Shown here in pieces: positions 17,824 through 27,540 of a DNA stretch of 64,000 nucleotides; the stretch's first letter is position 1; each line of letters opens with the position of its first letter. Location of the stretch: NCBI RefSeq assembly GCF_030817015.1, contig NZ_JAUSYS010000001.1:1488001-1552000 (forward strand). The letters are read 5' to 3'. The position numbers were made by a program, and so were the translations under genes. The stretch comes from Arthrobacter sp. V1I7 (GTDB lineage: Bacteria; Actinomycetota; Actinomycetes; Actinomycetales; Micrococcaceae). The notes under the pieces are model-generated. The model did no database searches. It saw only the letters and a list, made by a program, of their open reading frames with translations, and was not told the origin of the DNA.

Positions 17824-20800
17824 TTGCACCTCAAAAGCCTGACCGTCCGGGGATTCAAGTCTTTCGCTTCGGCGACGACTTTCGAATTCGAGCCAGGCGT
17901 CACCGCCGTGGTCGGCCCCAACGGTTCGGGGAAGTCCAACGTCGTGGACGCCCTGGCCTGGGTGATGGGGGAGCAAGGGGCCAAGACGCTCCGCGGCGGC
18001 AAGATGGAAGACGTCATCTTCGCCGGGACCTCCGGGCGCCCGCCGCTGGGCCGCGCCCACGTTTCCTTGACCATCGACAACAGCGACGGCGCCCTGCCGA
18101 TCGACTACAGCGAAGTCACGATCTCCCGCACCCTGTTCCGGACCGGCGGCTCGGAGTACGCCATCAACGGGGCCGGCTGCCGGCTGCTGGACATCCAGGA
18201 GCTCCTCTCCGACTCCGGCCTGGGCCGGGAAATGCACGTCATCGTGGGGCAGGGGCAGCTGGACAAGGTCCTGCATGCCACGCCTGAGGACCGGCGCGGC
18301 TTCATCGAAGAGGCCGCGGGCATCCTCAAGCACCGGCGCCGGAAGGAAAAAACGGTCCGCAAGCTCGAAGCCATGCAGGCCAACCTGCAGCGGCTGAGCG
18401 ACCTCACCGGTGAAATCCGGCGGCAGCTGACCCCGCTGGGCAAGCAGGCGGCGGTGGCCCGGCGTGCGCAGACCGTCCAGTTCGAAGTCCGCGATGCCCG
18501 CTCCCGCCTCCTCGCCGACGATCTCGTCCAGCTGCAGTCCGCGCTGGCGCAGGACGTCGCGGACGAATCAGCCCTCAAGGCGCGCCGCGCCGTCGTCGAA
18601 CACGGGCTCGAACATGGCCGGCAGCGCCAGGCCGGCCTGGAGCGGCTCGCCGCCGAGGCGACCCCGACGCTGAACGCCGCCCGGGACAACTGGTACCAGC
18701 TCTCGGCCGGACGGGAACGGCTGCGGTCCCTCGGGTCCCTTGCCGAGGAACGCCGCCGCCTGCTGGGAGCCGCAGACGCCGTTCCGGACACCGGACGGGA
18801 CCCGGATCAGCTGGACCGGCAGGCCGCCCGGGTCCGCGAGGAACAAGCCGCGCTGGAGCAGCAGATCCTGGACCGGCGCGAAGCGCTCGGCGCCGCTGCC
18901 GCCGCCAAGCAGGAGGCGGAGAACGCGGCCGCCGCCGAGGACAGGCGGCTCGCGGCACTGCTCCGTGCAGCCGCTGACCGGCGGGAGGGCCTGGCGAAAC
19001 TCGCCGGCCAGGTCGGCGCCGCACGCTCCCGCGTCGAGTCCGCGCAGGCGGAACTCGGCCGGCTCCGCGAATCGCAGAAGGCAGGGGAGGAGCGCCGCCG
19101 GCACGCCCAGAGCGAATTCACCGCCCTGGAATCCCAGGTGGCCGGGGTGGAGGACGGCGAGGAGACCCTCGACGCCGACTACGAGGATGCCAGTGCGGCC
19201 CTCGACGCCGCCACCGTGGAAATCGACGCGCTGAAGGCGGCCGGGCGCGAGGGTGAACGGGAACGCGGTGCGCTGGTGGCGCGCCGCGATGCCCTGCAGC
19301 TCGGCCTGAACCGCAAGGACGGCACCGGCCATGTGCTCGGCGCCGGGCTGCCCGGCGTCCTCGGAGCGCTGGCCGGAATGATCACGGTGGAGAACGGCTT
19401 CGAGGCCGCCATCGCCGCCGCGCTCGGCGCGTCCTCGGACGCCGTCGTGGTGCAGGACGCGGAGGCCGCCGCCGCCGCGGTCCAGCGGCTGAAGGACGAC
19501 GACGCCGGCCGCGCCTCGCTGCTGCTCGCCGGGCCACCGGAGACCCGCGGCCGTCCCGGCGCAGCGAAGGCGGACGCCGCACCGGCGGACGCCGGCTTGG
19601 CGGACGTCACACAAGCCGGCGCCGCCTTGCCGGCCGGGGCGCGCTGGGCGTCCGGCCTGGTCACCGCCGCATCCCCGGAGGCAGCGTCCGGGCTGCCGCT
19701 CTCCGCCCTGCCGCTCTCCGCCCTGCTGGCCGGCATCGCCGTCGTTGACGATCTCGCCGCCGCCGCGCAACTGGTCACGGAGCGGCCCGGGCTGACGGCC
19801 GTCACCAGGTCCGGGGACGTCATCACCGCCGTGACGGTCAGCGGCGGATCCGCCAAGGCACCGTCCCTGCTCGAGGTCCAGGCCGCCGTCGACGACGCCG
19901 CCGCACAGCTGGCCACGGTGACCGCCGCGCTGGAGCGGAACCGCTTCGCGCTGTCCGCCGCGCAGGCCAGGAAGGCCGAGGCGCAGGACCGCGCCGACGC
20001 CGCCCTGGAGAAACTCCACGACTCGGACGCCCGGCTCGCGGCCGTGGCCGAGCGGCTGGGTCACCTCAATTCCGTGCTGCGCAGCGCCGTCGGCGAAAGC
20101 GAACGGCTGACCGCGTCCCTGGCCAGGGCCGAGGCGAACATCGCCGGCGAACAGGAGGCCCTCGAAGCCGTGGCAGCCAGGCTGGCCGCCGCGCAGGAGG
20201 CGCCCGCCGAGGAGGAACCCTCCGCGGAGCAGCGCGATGCCCTGGCGCTGGCCGCTTCGCTGGCCCGCAACGCCGAAATGGAGGCGCGGCTCGCCCTGCG
20301 CAGCGGCGAGGAACAGTTCACCGCCACCCGCAACCGGGCGGCCGCGCTCGAACGTGCCGCCGCCACCGAACGCCGCGCCCGCGAGGACGCCGCGGAACGC
20401 GCCCGACGACGCCGGCTCCAGGCCCAGCGCGCTGCTGCCGTCTCCGCCGCGGTGGAGCAGGTGATCGGCTACATCGACGTATCGGTCGAGCTCGCAAGCC
20501 AGGAACGCGACAACGCTGAAGAACGGCGCGAACAGATGGACCGTGAACTAGCCGAGGTCCGCACCGGCAACGATGCCCTGGCCCGCGAGCTGGCGGAACT
20601 GACGGACTCCGTGCACCGCGACGAACTGGCCCGTGCGCAGCAGCGGCTCCGGATCGAGGCCCTCGAACTCAGGAGCGTGCAGGAACTGGGGCTCACCGCG
20701 GACCAGCTCGTGGCCGACTACGGCCCGGACCGGCCCGTGCCCCTGCCCGCGGGGGAATCCGCGGACAAATGGGCCGCCCTGCGCGCCCCGGTGGATGAGG

Positions 20801-21489
20801 AAGGCCGCGAAATCGTCGACGGCAAACCCTTCGTCCGGGACGAGCAGGAGAAAAGGCTCAAGCGGGCCGAACGTGACCTCTCCGCCCTGGGCCGCGTCAA
20901 TCCCCTGGCCCTGGAGGAGTTCGCCGCCCTGGAGGAACGCCACCAGTTCCTGAGCACCCAGCTGGAGGACCTCAAGTCCAGCCGCAAGGATCTGCTGGAC
21001 ATCATCAAGGAGGTCGACGACCGCGTCCAGAAGGTCTTTGCCGAAGCGTTCGCGGACACCTCGGCGCAGTTTGTCCGCGTTTTCGCCCGGCTGTTCCCCG
21101 GCGGCGAGGGACGGCTGGTCCTCACCGACCCGTCGGACATGCTCACCACGGGCATCGAGGTAGAGGCCCGACCGGCCGGCAAGAAGATCAAGCGGCTCTC
21201 GCTGCTTTCCGGCGGTGAACGGTCGCTGACAGCCGTGGCCCTGCTCGTGGCGATCTTCAAGGCCCGGCCCTCACCGTTCTATGTCATGGATGAGGTGGAG
21301 GCCGCCCTGGACGACACCAACCTGGGCCGGCTGATCACCATCTTCGAGGAATTGCGCGAATCCAGCCAGCTGATTGTCATCACGCACCAGAAACGCACCA
21401 TGGAAGTCGCCGACGCGCTCTACGGTGTCACCATGCGCGGCGACGGCGTCTCCACCGTCATCAGCCAGCGGCTCGGCGCAGACGCCTGA
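17824..21489 (+). CDS. smc: Chromosome segregation ATPase SMC
   Basis: 1221 residues from a TTG, with GAAGGAG upstream. Walker A is GPNGSGKSNVVDALAWVMGEQ near residue 33. Long coiled coils rich in Ala, Arg and Glu flank a hinge around residues 500-650 (LGAGLPGVLGALAGMI through VSGGSAKAPSL). The C-terminal head has LLSGGERSLTAVALLVAIF and Walker B PFYVMDEVEAALDDTN. It works as a dimer with ScpA/ScpB to compact and separate the chromosome. The hinge holds a small internal duplication (LPLSALPLSALLAG). mutM-smc-ftsY is a common actinobacterial order. Confidence 0.97.
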   Translation: MHLKSLTVRGFKSFASATTFEFEPGVTAVVGPNGSGKSNVVDALAWVMGEQGAKTLRGGKMEDVIFAGTSGRPPLGRAHVSLTIDNSDGALPIDYSEVTISRTLFRTGGSEYAINGAGCRLLDIQELLSDSGLGREMHVIVGQGQLDKVLHATPEDRRGFIEEAAGILKHRRRKEKTVRKLEAMQANLQRLSDLTGEIRRQLTPLGKQAAVARRAQTVQFEVRDARSRLLADDLVQLQSALAQDVADESALKARRAVVEHGLEHGRQRQAGLERLAAEATPTLNAARDNWYQLSAGRERLRSLGSLAEERRRLLGAADAVPDTGRDPDQLDRQAARVREEQAALEQQILDRREALGAAAAAKQEAENAAAAEDRRLAALLRAAADRREGLAKLAGQVGAARSRVESAQAELGRLRESQKAGEERRRHAQSEFTALESQVAGVEDGEETLDADYEDASAALDAATVEIDALKAAGREGERERGALVARRDALQLGLNRKDGTGHVLGAGLPGVLGALAGMITVENGFEAAIAAALGASSDAVVVQDAEAAAAAVQRLKDDDAGRASLLLAGPPETRGRPGAAKADAAPADAGLADVTQAGAALPAGARWASGLVTAASPEAASGLPLSALPLSALLAGIAVVDDLAAAAQLVTERPGLTAVTRSGDVITAVTVSGGSAKAPSLLEVQAAVDDAAAQLATVTAALERNRFALSAAQARKAEAQDRADAALEKLHDSDARLAAVAERLGHLNSVLRSAVGESERLTASLARAEANIAGEQEALEAVAARLAAAQEAPAEEEPSAEQRDALALAASLARNAEMEARLALRSGEEQFTATRNRAAALERAAATERRAREDAAERARRRRLQAQRAAAVSAAVEQVIGYIDVSVELASQERDNAEERREQMDRELAEVRTGNDALARELAELTDSVHRDELARAQQRLRIEALELRSVQELGLTADQLVADYGPDRPVPLPAGESADKWAALRAPVDEEGREIVDGKPFVRDEQEKRLKRAERDLSALGRVNPLALEEFAALEERHQFLSTQLEDLKSSRKDLLDIIKEVDDRVQKVFAEAFADTSAQFVRVFARLFPGGEGRLVLTDPSDMLTTGIEVEARPAGKKIKRLSLLSGGERSLTAVALLVAIFKARPSPFYVMDEVEAALDDTNLGRLITIFEELRESSQLIVITHQKRTMEVADALYGVTMRGDGVSTVISQRLGADA

Positions 21490-21568
21490 ACCTACGCTGT
21501 CCCGGACGACGGCGTGCGCCTTCAGCGCCTCATGCGGCCGCTTTCGGCGTTTGTGAGAAGCTAGGGGA

Positions 21569-22783
21569 GTGAACGACATCCTCCCCATTATCCTGCCCAT
21601 TCTCGCTGCCCTGGTGGTCCTCGGTGCGCTGATACCGGTGCTTATGAAGACCCGGAAGAACATCACGAACTACCCGGGCACGCGAGACGAGAACGATCCC
21701 GTGGAGCCCGGCCAGCGGGCGGGAGGAACCCTGCTCGAGGACCGGGCGGCGCCTGCGCGTGAGCGCGGGACGCCCGGGGAGACCGACCTTGAGGGCCTCG
21801 AAACGGTCGAGGTGCCGGACGACGTCGCCGGCCTGGAAACCGTCCCGGTGGAGACACCGCTGCCGGTGGCCGGCCGCCTGACCCGGTTGCGGGAACGGCT
21901 CGTGAAGTCCAACAACATCTTCGGCAAGGGCCTGCTGGCGCTGCTCTCCGCGGACAAGATCGACGAGAACGTCTGGGACGAGGTGGAGGAGACCCTCCTG
22001 CTGGCCGACCTCGGCACCGAACCGACCATGCAGCTCGTGGACGCGCTCCGCGAACGGGTCAAGGTCCTCGGCACGCGGTCGCCCGAAGAGGTCAAGGCCC
22101 TGCTGCGCGAGGAACTCATCAAGCTCGTGGATCCGACGATGGACCGCAGCCTGCGCGTCGAGCGCCAGGGCGACAAGCCCGCCGTCGTCCTGGTGGTCGG
22201 GGTCAACGGCGTCGGCAAGACCACCACCGTGGGCAAGCTCGCCCGCGTGCTCGTGGCCGAGGACAAGGACGTGCTGCTGGGCGCTGCCGACACCTTCCGC
22301 GCCGCTGCCGCCGAGCAGCTGGCCACCTGGGGGCAGCGCGTCGGGGTCCCCACGGTCAAGTCCGACGTACACGGGGCGGACCCGGCGTCGGTCGCCTATG
22401 AAGCGGTCAAGGCCGGCATCGAGCAGGAAGTCGACGTCGTGATGATTGACACGGCAGGGCGGCTGCAGAACAAGGTCGGCCTGATGGACGAGCTCAGTAA
22501 GGTCAAGCGCGTCATCGAAAAGCTCGCCGAAGTGGATGAAGTGCTGCTGGTCCTGGACGCCACGACGGGCCAGAACGGCCTGAACCAGGCCCGGGTCTTC
22601 GCCGAAGTGGTCAACATCACCGGAATCGTCCTGACAAAGCTGGACGGCACCGCCAAGGGCGGGATCGTCGTCGCCATCCAGAAGTCCCTCGGCGTCCCCG
22701 TCAAGCTGATCGGTCTCGGCGAGGGCGCGGACGACCTCGCGCCCTTCGACGCGGAGGGCTTCGTCGACGCCCTGTTGAACTGA
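21569..22783 (+). CDS. ftsY: Signal recognition particle receptor FtsY
   Basis: 404 residues from a GTG. The N-terminus is hydrophobic (ILPIILPILAALVVLGALIPVL), so this FtsY is membrane anchored, followed by an acidic linker. The NG domain has VVGVNGVGKTTTVGKLARVL (G1), DTFRAAAAEQLATW, VDVVMIDTAGRLQNK (G3) and VLTKLDGTAKGG (G4). It is the GTPase that docks ribosome-SRP complexes at the translocon; its partner ffh is at 29491. The end of the gene is embedded in a 13-bp triplication and followed by a terminator. Confidence 0.97.
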   Translation: MNDILPIILPILAALVVLGALIPVLMKTRKNITNYPGTRDENDPVEPGQRAGGTLLEDRAAPARERGTPGETDLEGLETVEVPDDVAGLETVPVETPLPVAGRLTRLRERLVKSNNIFGKGLLALLSADKIDENVWDEVEETLLLADLGTEPTMQLVDALRERVKVLGTRSPEEVKALLREELIKLVDPTMDRSLRVERQGDKPAVVLVVGVNGVGKTTTVGKLARVLVAEDKDVLLGAADTFRAAAAEQLATWGQRVGVPTVKSDVHGADPASVAYEAVKAGIEQEVDVVMIDTAGRLQNKVGLMDELSKVKRVIEKLAEVDEVLLVLDATTGQNGLNQARVFAEVVNITGIVLTKLDGTAKGGIVVAIQKSLGVPVKLIGLGEGADDLAPFDAEGFVDALLN

Positions 22784-22813
22784 GCCGTTGAACTGAGCTG
22801 TTGAACTGAGCTG
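22775..22813 (+). repeat. Three tandem 13-bp copies across the ftsY stop
   Basis: TTGAACTGAGC(C/T)G occurs at 22775, 22788 and 22801. The real stop TGA (22781-22783) is in the first copy. Because 13 is not a multiple of three, the three TGAs fall in all three forward frames just before the terminator. Confidence 0.9.
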
Positions 22814-22867
22814 GCAACGCAAAGTGCCTCCGTTCCCTGTCCGGGAAACGGAGGCACTTTGCGTTGC
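22814..22867. terminator. Bidirectional terminator between ftsY and the convergent hydrolase
   Basis: A stem of about 24 bp, GCAACGCAAAGTGCCTCCGT pairing with ACGGAGGCACTTTGCGTTGC, with one unpaired T near the loop and a short CTGTC loop. It lies between two convergent genes, so it can serve both strands. Confidence 0.9.
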
Positions 22868-22909
22868 GGGCCGGTCAGTCCCGGACGGGACCGCCGGGGC
22901 GGGGGAGTG

Positions 22910-24601
22910 TCAGTACGTGAAGTTCAGCACCGTCACGGTTCCGGCAGTCAGCTTGAAATTCTGCGTTCCGGACTTGTACTGGAAGCCCGGTACCGTGGTG
23001 CGTTCGGCCAGCGGAGTCGGTTCCGACTTGGCCCCGTCGATCACGGTGCTGTCCTCGGCGCCGTAGCTGGGCCCGCTGAGCTGGGTCATCGTGCCGGTCA
23101 CGGGCTTGCCCGGCAGGTTCAGCGTCACATCGGCCTGGGCGGCCGTTTCGGGGTTGTTCTGGTTGACCAGGACCACCGTCGTGCTGCCGTCGGCGTTCTG
23201 CAGGGCGTAGCTGTACATCAGCCCGCCGCCGGTGCTGTCCAGCTTCAGGAACTTTCCGCCTTCCAGCTCGGCGACCATCGAAATGCCGAAGAAGTTGGCA
23301 CGGCCGGACATCTGGCCGTCGGACTTCAGGTAGGGGCCTCCACTGCAGATGGCCGACATCGGGGGTCCGCCCTTGCACGTGAGCATCGAGCTGTGGAAAC
23401 CGATTCTCGTAATGCCCAGTTGCGCGGCGTTGAGGGCGTAGTCCGTGGTCCAGAGGGCGGAAGCGTGGGTGCGCGAGGTCTCGTTGGAGCCCGGGCACGC
23501 AGCGATCCCGGTTTCCGGAAGCCAGGTTTCCAGACCCGCCGCCTGGCCGACCTTGAGCGCCGACTGCTGGTAGTCGGCGGCACGGTCATGCATCAGCCGG
23601 TTCATCAGGTTTCCCATAGTGGGCGAGCCCTTGGGGTCACTGCCGTCGCAGCTGTAGAGCGGGTAGTTGTGGAACGTGAGGATCTTCTTTTGCGGAATGT
23701 CAGCATCGACGAAGGGCTGCCACCACTTCGAGTCGTAGGCGCCCGGCCCGGAGATCGGAACGTTGGGGGCCACAGCGTAGATCGCGTTGGCGTAATCCTT
23801 CAGTTCCCGGATGTACTGGTCCAGGCTGTAGCCGCCGGTCTTCACGTCGTTGAAGACGAAGCCGTTGGGCTCGTTGCCGATGGTGATGCTGAGCAGCCGG
23901 TCGCCGAAGATTTCCGAGGCATGCTTGACCATGTCGGCCGCGCGTGCCGGGTTGTAGTGGCCCAGGTCGACGGTGAGGCTGATGGTTGCATCGCCGGCCA
24001 CAAGGAGCTTGTTGACTCTGGCCAGGTCGTCCGGTCCTACGGCCCTCACAGGGTGGGCCTTGTCTCCCTTGTAACCGGACGGGACCGCCTCACCGGTGGA
24101 CGTCCAGAAGAACCTGCGGTCCACCGCGTTGCCGCCGAAGCGCAGGACGGGCTTGTCGATTTCCTGCAGCAGCTTGATCATCGAGGCATTGTCGTCGCCC
24201 AGGGCCGGGTCGGCCAGGTCCGTGGCCTCGAGCGAAATTCCCGTCAGGCCTTTGGTCAGCGACGTGCCCACCAGGTCCGTGGAAACGTCCACCTTGAGCG
24301 GTTCAACCGGCTCCTGCGGCGACCCGGCCGGCGGCCCTGGCTGATCGTAGTAGGTGACCGGCGGTCCCACTTCAGCTGGGGCGGACGCCGGGACGGTGGC
24401 CTGGGCGGACGATTCGGATGCGGCTGGCGGAACTGGTGCGGGGCTGCTGAGAGCGAGGGGAACCAGCACCGCCGTTGCAGCGACCACGGCTGCAAGTCCG
24501 GCGCCGGCAACGATCCGTGCGCGCTTCCTCCTCCCCGCTTTCGCGGGCTCAGCGGGGCCGGGAGTAGCTGAATTCCCGGGTGATTGGTCGAATGGCGCCA
24601 T
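22910..24601 (-). CDS. Secreted or membrane-anchored clan-A glycoside hydrolase (GH79-like)
   Basis: 563 residues from the ATG at 24601, which has GGAGG nine bases upstream; a start 16 codons earlier lacks this. After a basic stretch (AGRRKRARI) comes one membrane/signal segment (AGAGLAAVVAATAVLVPLAL) and a Pro/Ala linker. The catalytic barrel contains LRFGGNAVDRRFFW, ITIGNEPNGF (likely acid/base Glu) and WLPETGI (likely nucleophile). The C-terminal part (LMYSYALQNADGSTTVVLVNQN...) is the beta-sandwich found after GH79/GH30-type barrels. GH79 members remove glucuronic acid from glycans, but the substrate here is not shown. It is convergent with ftsY and monocistronic. Confidence 0.75.
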   Translation of the reverse strand: MAPFDQSPGNSATPGPAEPAKAGRRKRARIVAGAGLAAVVAATAVLVPLALSSPAPVPPAASESSAQATVPASAPAEVGPPVTYYDQPGPPAGSPQEPVEPLKVDVSTDLVGTSLTKGLTGISLEATDLADPALGDDNASMIKLLQEIDKPVLRFGGNAVDRRFFWTSTGEAVPSGYKGDKAHPVRAVGPDDLARVNKLLVAGDATISLTVDLGHYNPARAADMVKHASEIFGDRLLSITIGNEPNGFVFNDVKTGGYSLDQYIRELKDYANAIYAVAPNVPISGPGAYDSKWWQPFVDADIPQKKILTFHNYPLYSCDGSDPKGSPTMGNLMNRLMHDRAADYQQSALKVGQAAGLETWLPETGIAACPGSNETSRTHASALWTTDYALNAAQLGITRIGFHSSMLTCKGGPPMSAICSGGPYLKSDGQMSGRANFFGISMVAELEGGKFLKLDSTGGGLMYSYALQNADGSTTVVLVNQNNPETAAQADVTLNLPGKPVTGTMTQLSGPSYGAEDSTVIDGAKSEPTPLAERTTVPGFQYKSGTQNFKLTAGTVTVLNFTY

Positions 24602-24689
24602 AAGGCAGTACCTCCGGAAGTTTTGACAAGTCCCTTTCAGCTTAGCCAAGGACGGGGTGTCCCGCCGACCGCGGTGCCGGGCAGGGGGC

Positions 24690-25940
24690 TCAGGATTTCG
24701 CCGGGGACTGGTCGCGGAGGGTTTCCCGGGCCAGCAGCCAGCCTGCGGCCGAGGCGACCAGAATGCCGCCGGTGACGCCGAAGGCCCAGCCGTAGCCCAG
24801 GCGGTCCGCCAGCAGCCCGGCGCACACGGGACCGATGATTGCGCCGCTGTCCGCGGTCATCTGGAAGACGGCGAGCACGCGCCCGCCGGAGCGTTCATTG
24901 CCGACGACATCGGCGATGGCTGCCTGCTGCGCCGGTCCGAGCAGCCCGGAGCCGATTCCGGCGACGGCAGATGCCGCGAGGAACCAGGGCAGCTCGTGGG
25001 TGAACCCGATGGCCGCCGTGGCCGTGCCGGTGACCAACAGGCCGGCCAGCATCATCGGCTTCCGGCCCAGGCTGTCCGCGAGCCGTCCGGAAATGGTCAG
25101 CGCCGCGGCATTTCCGGCGGCGAACACGGCCAGTGCCCAGCCGGCGGACTCCGTTCCGGCGCCCAGCGCCGCCACGGCGAACAACGGGACCGTGGCCATC
25201 CGTACCCCGAACGTGGCCCAGCCGTTGGCGAAGCTGGAGAACAGCGCCGCCCGGTAGGCACTGTCCTGCAAGGCCTCGCGCAGCCCCATCGCCGGGCCGC
25301 CGTCGCCCTCCGGCCGGGAAGCGGCCGGAACGTGGCTGAGCTGGGTCTGCACCACGAGCGCCGCCAGGACCAGGGCTGCCGCGTAGGCCAGGAACGGGAC
25401 CCGGAGGCCGAAGCCCGCGAGCAGGCCGCCCACAATCGGACCGCAGACGTTTCCGATCAGGAAAGCCGAGGCGTAGGCCCCGGAGACGCGGCCGCGGCTC
25501 TCCGGCGGAGCCAGCCGGATCACGAGCGCCATCGACGCCACCGTGAACATCACCGATCCCGCGCCGCCCAGGCCCCGGAAGACCAGCAACTGCCAGTAAT
25601 CCTGGGCGAAGGCGCAGGCCGCTGTGGAGGCCGCCACGATCAGCAGGCCGGCAACGTACACCGGCCGTTCTCCCAGCCGCACGATCAGGGCCCCGCCGGC
25701 GGGGGCGAACACGAGCCGCATGAAAGCGAAGATGCTGACGATCACGGCGGCGGCCGTGGCGCCGACGTCGAACGTCGTGGCGAACTGGGGGAGGACCGGC
25801 GCCACCAGACCAAAGCCGAGCGCAATCAGGAAGGCGGCGACCAGCATCACCCTGATGTCCCGGGGCAGCCGGTTACGCTCCGGTTGCCGGGCGGCGTCCC
25901 GGGGCCGGGAATCACCGGTGCGGCGCGGGATCTTGCTCAT
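24690..25940 (-). CDS. Major facilitator superfamily transporter
   Basis: 416 residues from the ATG at 25940 (MSKIPRR), with GAGGA about ten bases upstream; a longer frame to 26024 would run into the amtB regulatory region. About twelve hydrophobic segments are seen, with MFS signatures LGERPVYVAG between helices 2 and 3 and GRLADSLGRKPMMLAG in the second half. It resembles drug/H+ antiporters of the DHA1 type. The substrate is unknown. It diverges from amtB, with 244 bases between. Confidence 0.85.
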   Translation of the reverse strand: MSKIPRRTGDSRPRDAARQPERNRLPRDIRVMLVAAFLIALGFGLVAPVLPQFATTFDVGATAAAVIVSIFAFMRLVFAPAGGALIVRLGERPVYVAGLLIVAASTAACAFAQDYWQLLVFRGLGGAGSVMFTVASMALVIRLAPPESRGRVSGAYASAFLIGNVCGPIVGGLLAGFGLRVPFLAYAAALVLAALVVQTQLSHVPAASRPEGDGGPAMGLREALQDSAYRAALFSSFANGWATFGVRMATVPLFAVAALGAGTESAGWALAVFAAGNAAALTISGRLADSLGRKPMMLAGLLVTGTATAAIGFTHELPWFLAASAVAGIGSGLLGPAQQAAIADVVGNERSGGRVLAVFQMTADSGAIIGPVCAGLLADRLGYGWAFGVTGGILVASAAGWLLARETLRDQSPAKS

Positions 25941-26001
25941 GATGCTGTCGTCCTCGATCGGGGACCGCGGGATGGCGGGATTGAAGGGGTGAAACATAAC
26001 C

Positions 26002-26059
26002 GTAACAAGGCGGAGACGCACCATTTACTTCCGGGAGGTTCTTGTAACAATCCGGCAAT
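26002..26059 (+). promoter_or_regulatory. Candidate GlnR-type boxes upstream of amtB
   Basis: GTAAC-N6-GAGAC-N6-TTTAC-N6-GAGGT (26002-26039) has the a-b-a-b spacing of actinobacterial GlnR boxes. A second pair GTAAC-N6-GCAAT follows at 26044-26059. They lie 125-185 bases before the amtB ATG, where nitrogen control is expected. The pattern is seen; binding is inferred. Confidence 0.45.
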
Positions 26060-26184
26060 GTAAATCCTTCGCCGGCGAAACACGGCCCGGCGAAACTCTT
26101 CTTAGAACGCAAAAAGCGTTGGGGCAGGCGGAGCGATCCGCAAGATCAACCTAGATCGCATCTAAGCAAGGGAGGACGTGCACC

Positions 26185-27540
26185 ATGGAACTTACCGCAG
26201 GTCACGTATGGCTGATGGTGGCGGCGGCACTCGTGCTGTTCATGACACCAGGACTCGCATTTTTCTACGGCGGCATGACGCGCGCCAAGGCTGCACTGAA
26301 CATGATGATGATGAGCTTCATCTCCATCGGCATGGTCGGTGTGGTCTGGGTGCTGTGGGGCGCCTCGATGAGCTCCGGCGAGGGCTTCCTGCAGATGGTG
26401 GGGAACCCGTTCGCCACCTTCGGCCTTGAGGGGATCACCACCCCTGACGGACTGATCAAGGTCGGCTACGCGGCCACGTTCGCCATCATCACCGTGGCAC
26501 TGATCAGCGGCGCGATCGCTGACCGCGCCAAGTTCGGGGCCTGGACGGTGTTTGTTCCGGTCTGGGTCACGCTGGTCTACTGCCCGCTGGCCTACATGGT
26601 CTGGGGCGGCGGGCTCTTCGGCCCCGAAGGCGCCATCGGCCAGGCCCTGGGCCCCGCGATTGACTTCGCCGGCGGTACGGTCGTGCACATCAACGCCGGC
26701 GTCGCCGCACTGATCCTCGTGCTGATCATCGGCAACCGCAAGGGCTTCGGCAAGGACCCGAACCACCGCCCGCACAACATCCCGTTCGTGATGCTCGGCG
26801 CGGCGATCCTGTGGTTCGGCTGGTTCGGCTTCAACGGCGGCGCAGCCACGACGGCGGAGCAGGGCGGCCTGATCTGGATCAACACCCTGGCAGCCCCCGC
26901 AGCGGCCATGCTCGGCTGGCTGATCACGGAGCGCATCCGCGACGGACACCCGACCTCGCTCGGCGCCGCCTCCGGTGTTGTTGCCGGTCTGGTCGCCATC
27001 ACCCCGGCCTGCGCCAACGTCAGCCCGGTCGGCGCGCTTGGCCTCGGTCTCATCGCCGGTGCCGCCTCCGCGCTCGCCGTCGGACTGAAGTTCCGCTGGG
27101 GCTTTGACGACTCGCTCGACGTCGTCGGCGTCCACCTGGTCTCGGGCATCATCGGCACCGTCGCACTCGGCTTCATCGCCCTCCCCGTCGAGGGCGTCGG
27201 CGGCGGCCTCTTCTACGGCGGCGGCGTCACCCAGCTCTGGGCCCAGCTCGCCGTGGCCGGCATCGCCATTGCCTACTCGGCAGTCCTGACCGCCCTGATC
27301 GCCCTGGCCATCCACAAGACGATGGGCTTCCGGGTTTCGCAGGAGCAGGAAGCTGTGGGCGTGGACCTCAGCCTGCACGCCGAGACGGCCTACGAATTCG
27401 GTGTCGGCGGCCACGGCGGGAGCTTCCAGCCGCTGCATGAACTCATCACCGGCAAGCAGCAGGATGGGGCAGCGGCTCCGGCCGGCCCGGCAGCCGATGG
27501 CAAGAAGTCAGCAGCAGGCAAGGAAAGTGTGGAGGCATGA
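26185..27540 (+). CDS. amtB: Ammonium transporter
   Basis: 451 residues with GGGAGG nine bases before the ATG. Amt family marks are FMTPGLAFFYGGMTRAK, the channel helices GFNGGAATTAEQGG and HLVSGIIGTVALGF, VHINAGVAALIL (first pore His), and about eleven membrane segments. It conducts ammonium into the cell. The cytoplasmic C-tail, which normally contacts PII, ends in an Ala/Lys-rich extension. Its stop overlaps the glnK start (ATGA), so the two are translationally coupled. Confidence 0.96.
   Translation: MELTAGHVWLMVAAALVLFMTPGLAFFYGGMTRAKAALNMMMMSFISIGMVGVVWVLWGASMSSGEGFLQMVGNPFATFGLEGITTPDGLIKVGYAATFAIITVALISGAIADRAKFGAWTVFVPVWVTLVYCPLAYMVWGGGLFGPEGAIGQALGPAIDFAGGTVVHINAGVAALILVLIIGNRKGFGKDPNHRPHNIPFVMLGAAILWFGWFGFNGGAATTAEQGGLIWINTLAAPAAAMLGWLITERIRDGHPTSLGAASGVVAGLVAITPACANVSPVGALGLGLIAGAASALAVGLKFRWGFDDSLDVVGVHLVSGIIGTVALGFIALPVEGVGGGLFYGGGVTQLWAQLAVAGIAIAYSAVLTALIALAIHKTMGFRVSQEQEAVGVDLSLHAETAYEFGVGGHGGSFQPLHELITGKQQDGAAAPAGPAADGKKSAAGKESVEA

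Noticed and set aside
18568..20064. 498-residue minus-strand frame inside smc
   Set aside because: Gly/Gln/Arg-rich shadow of an established gene.
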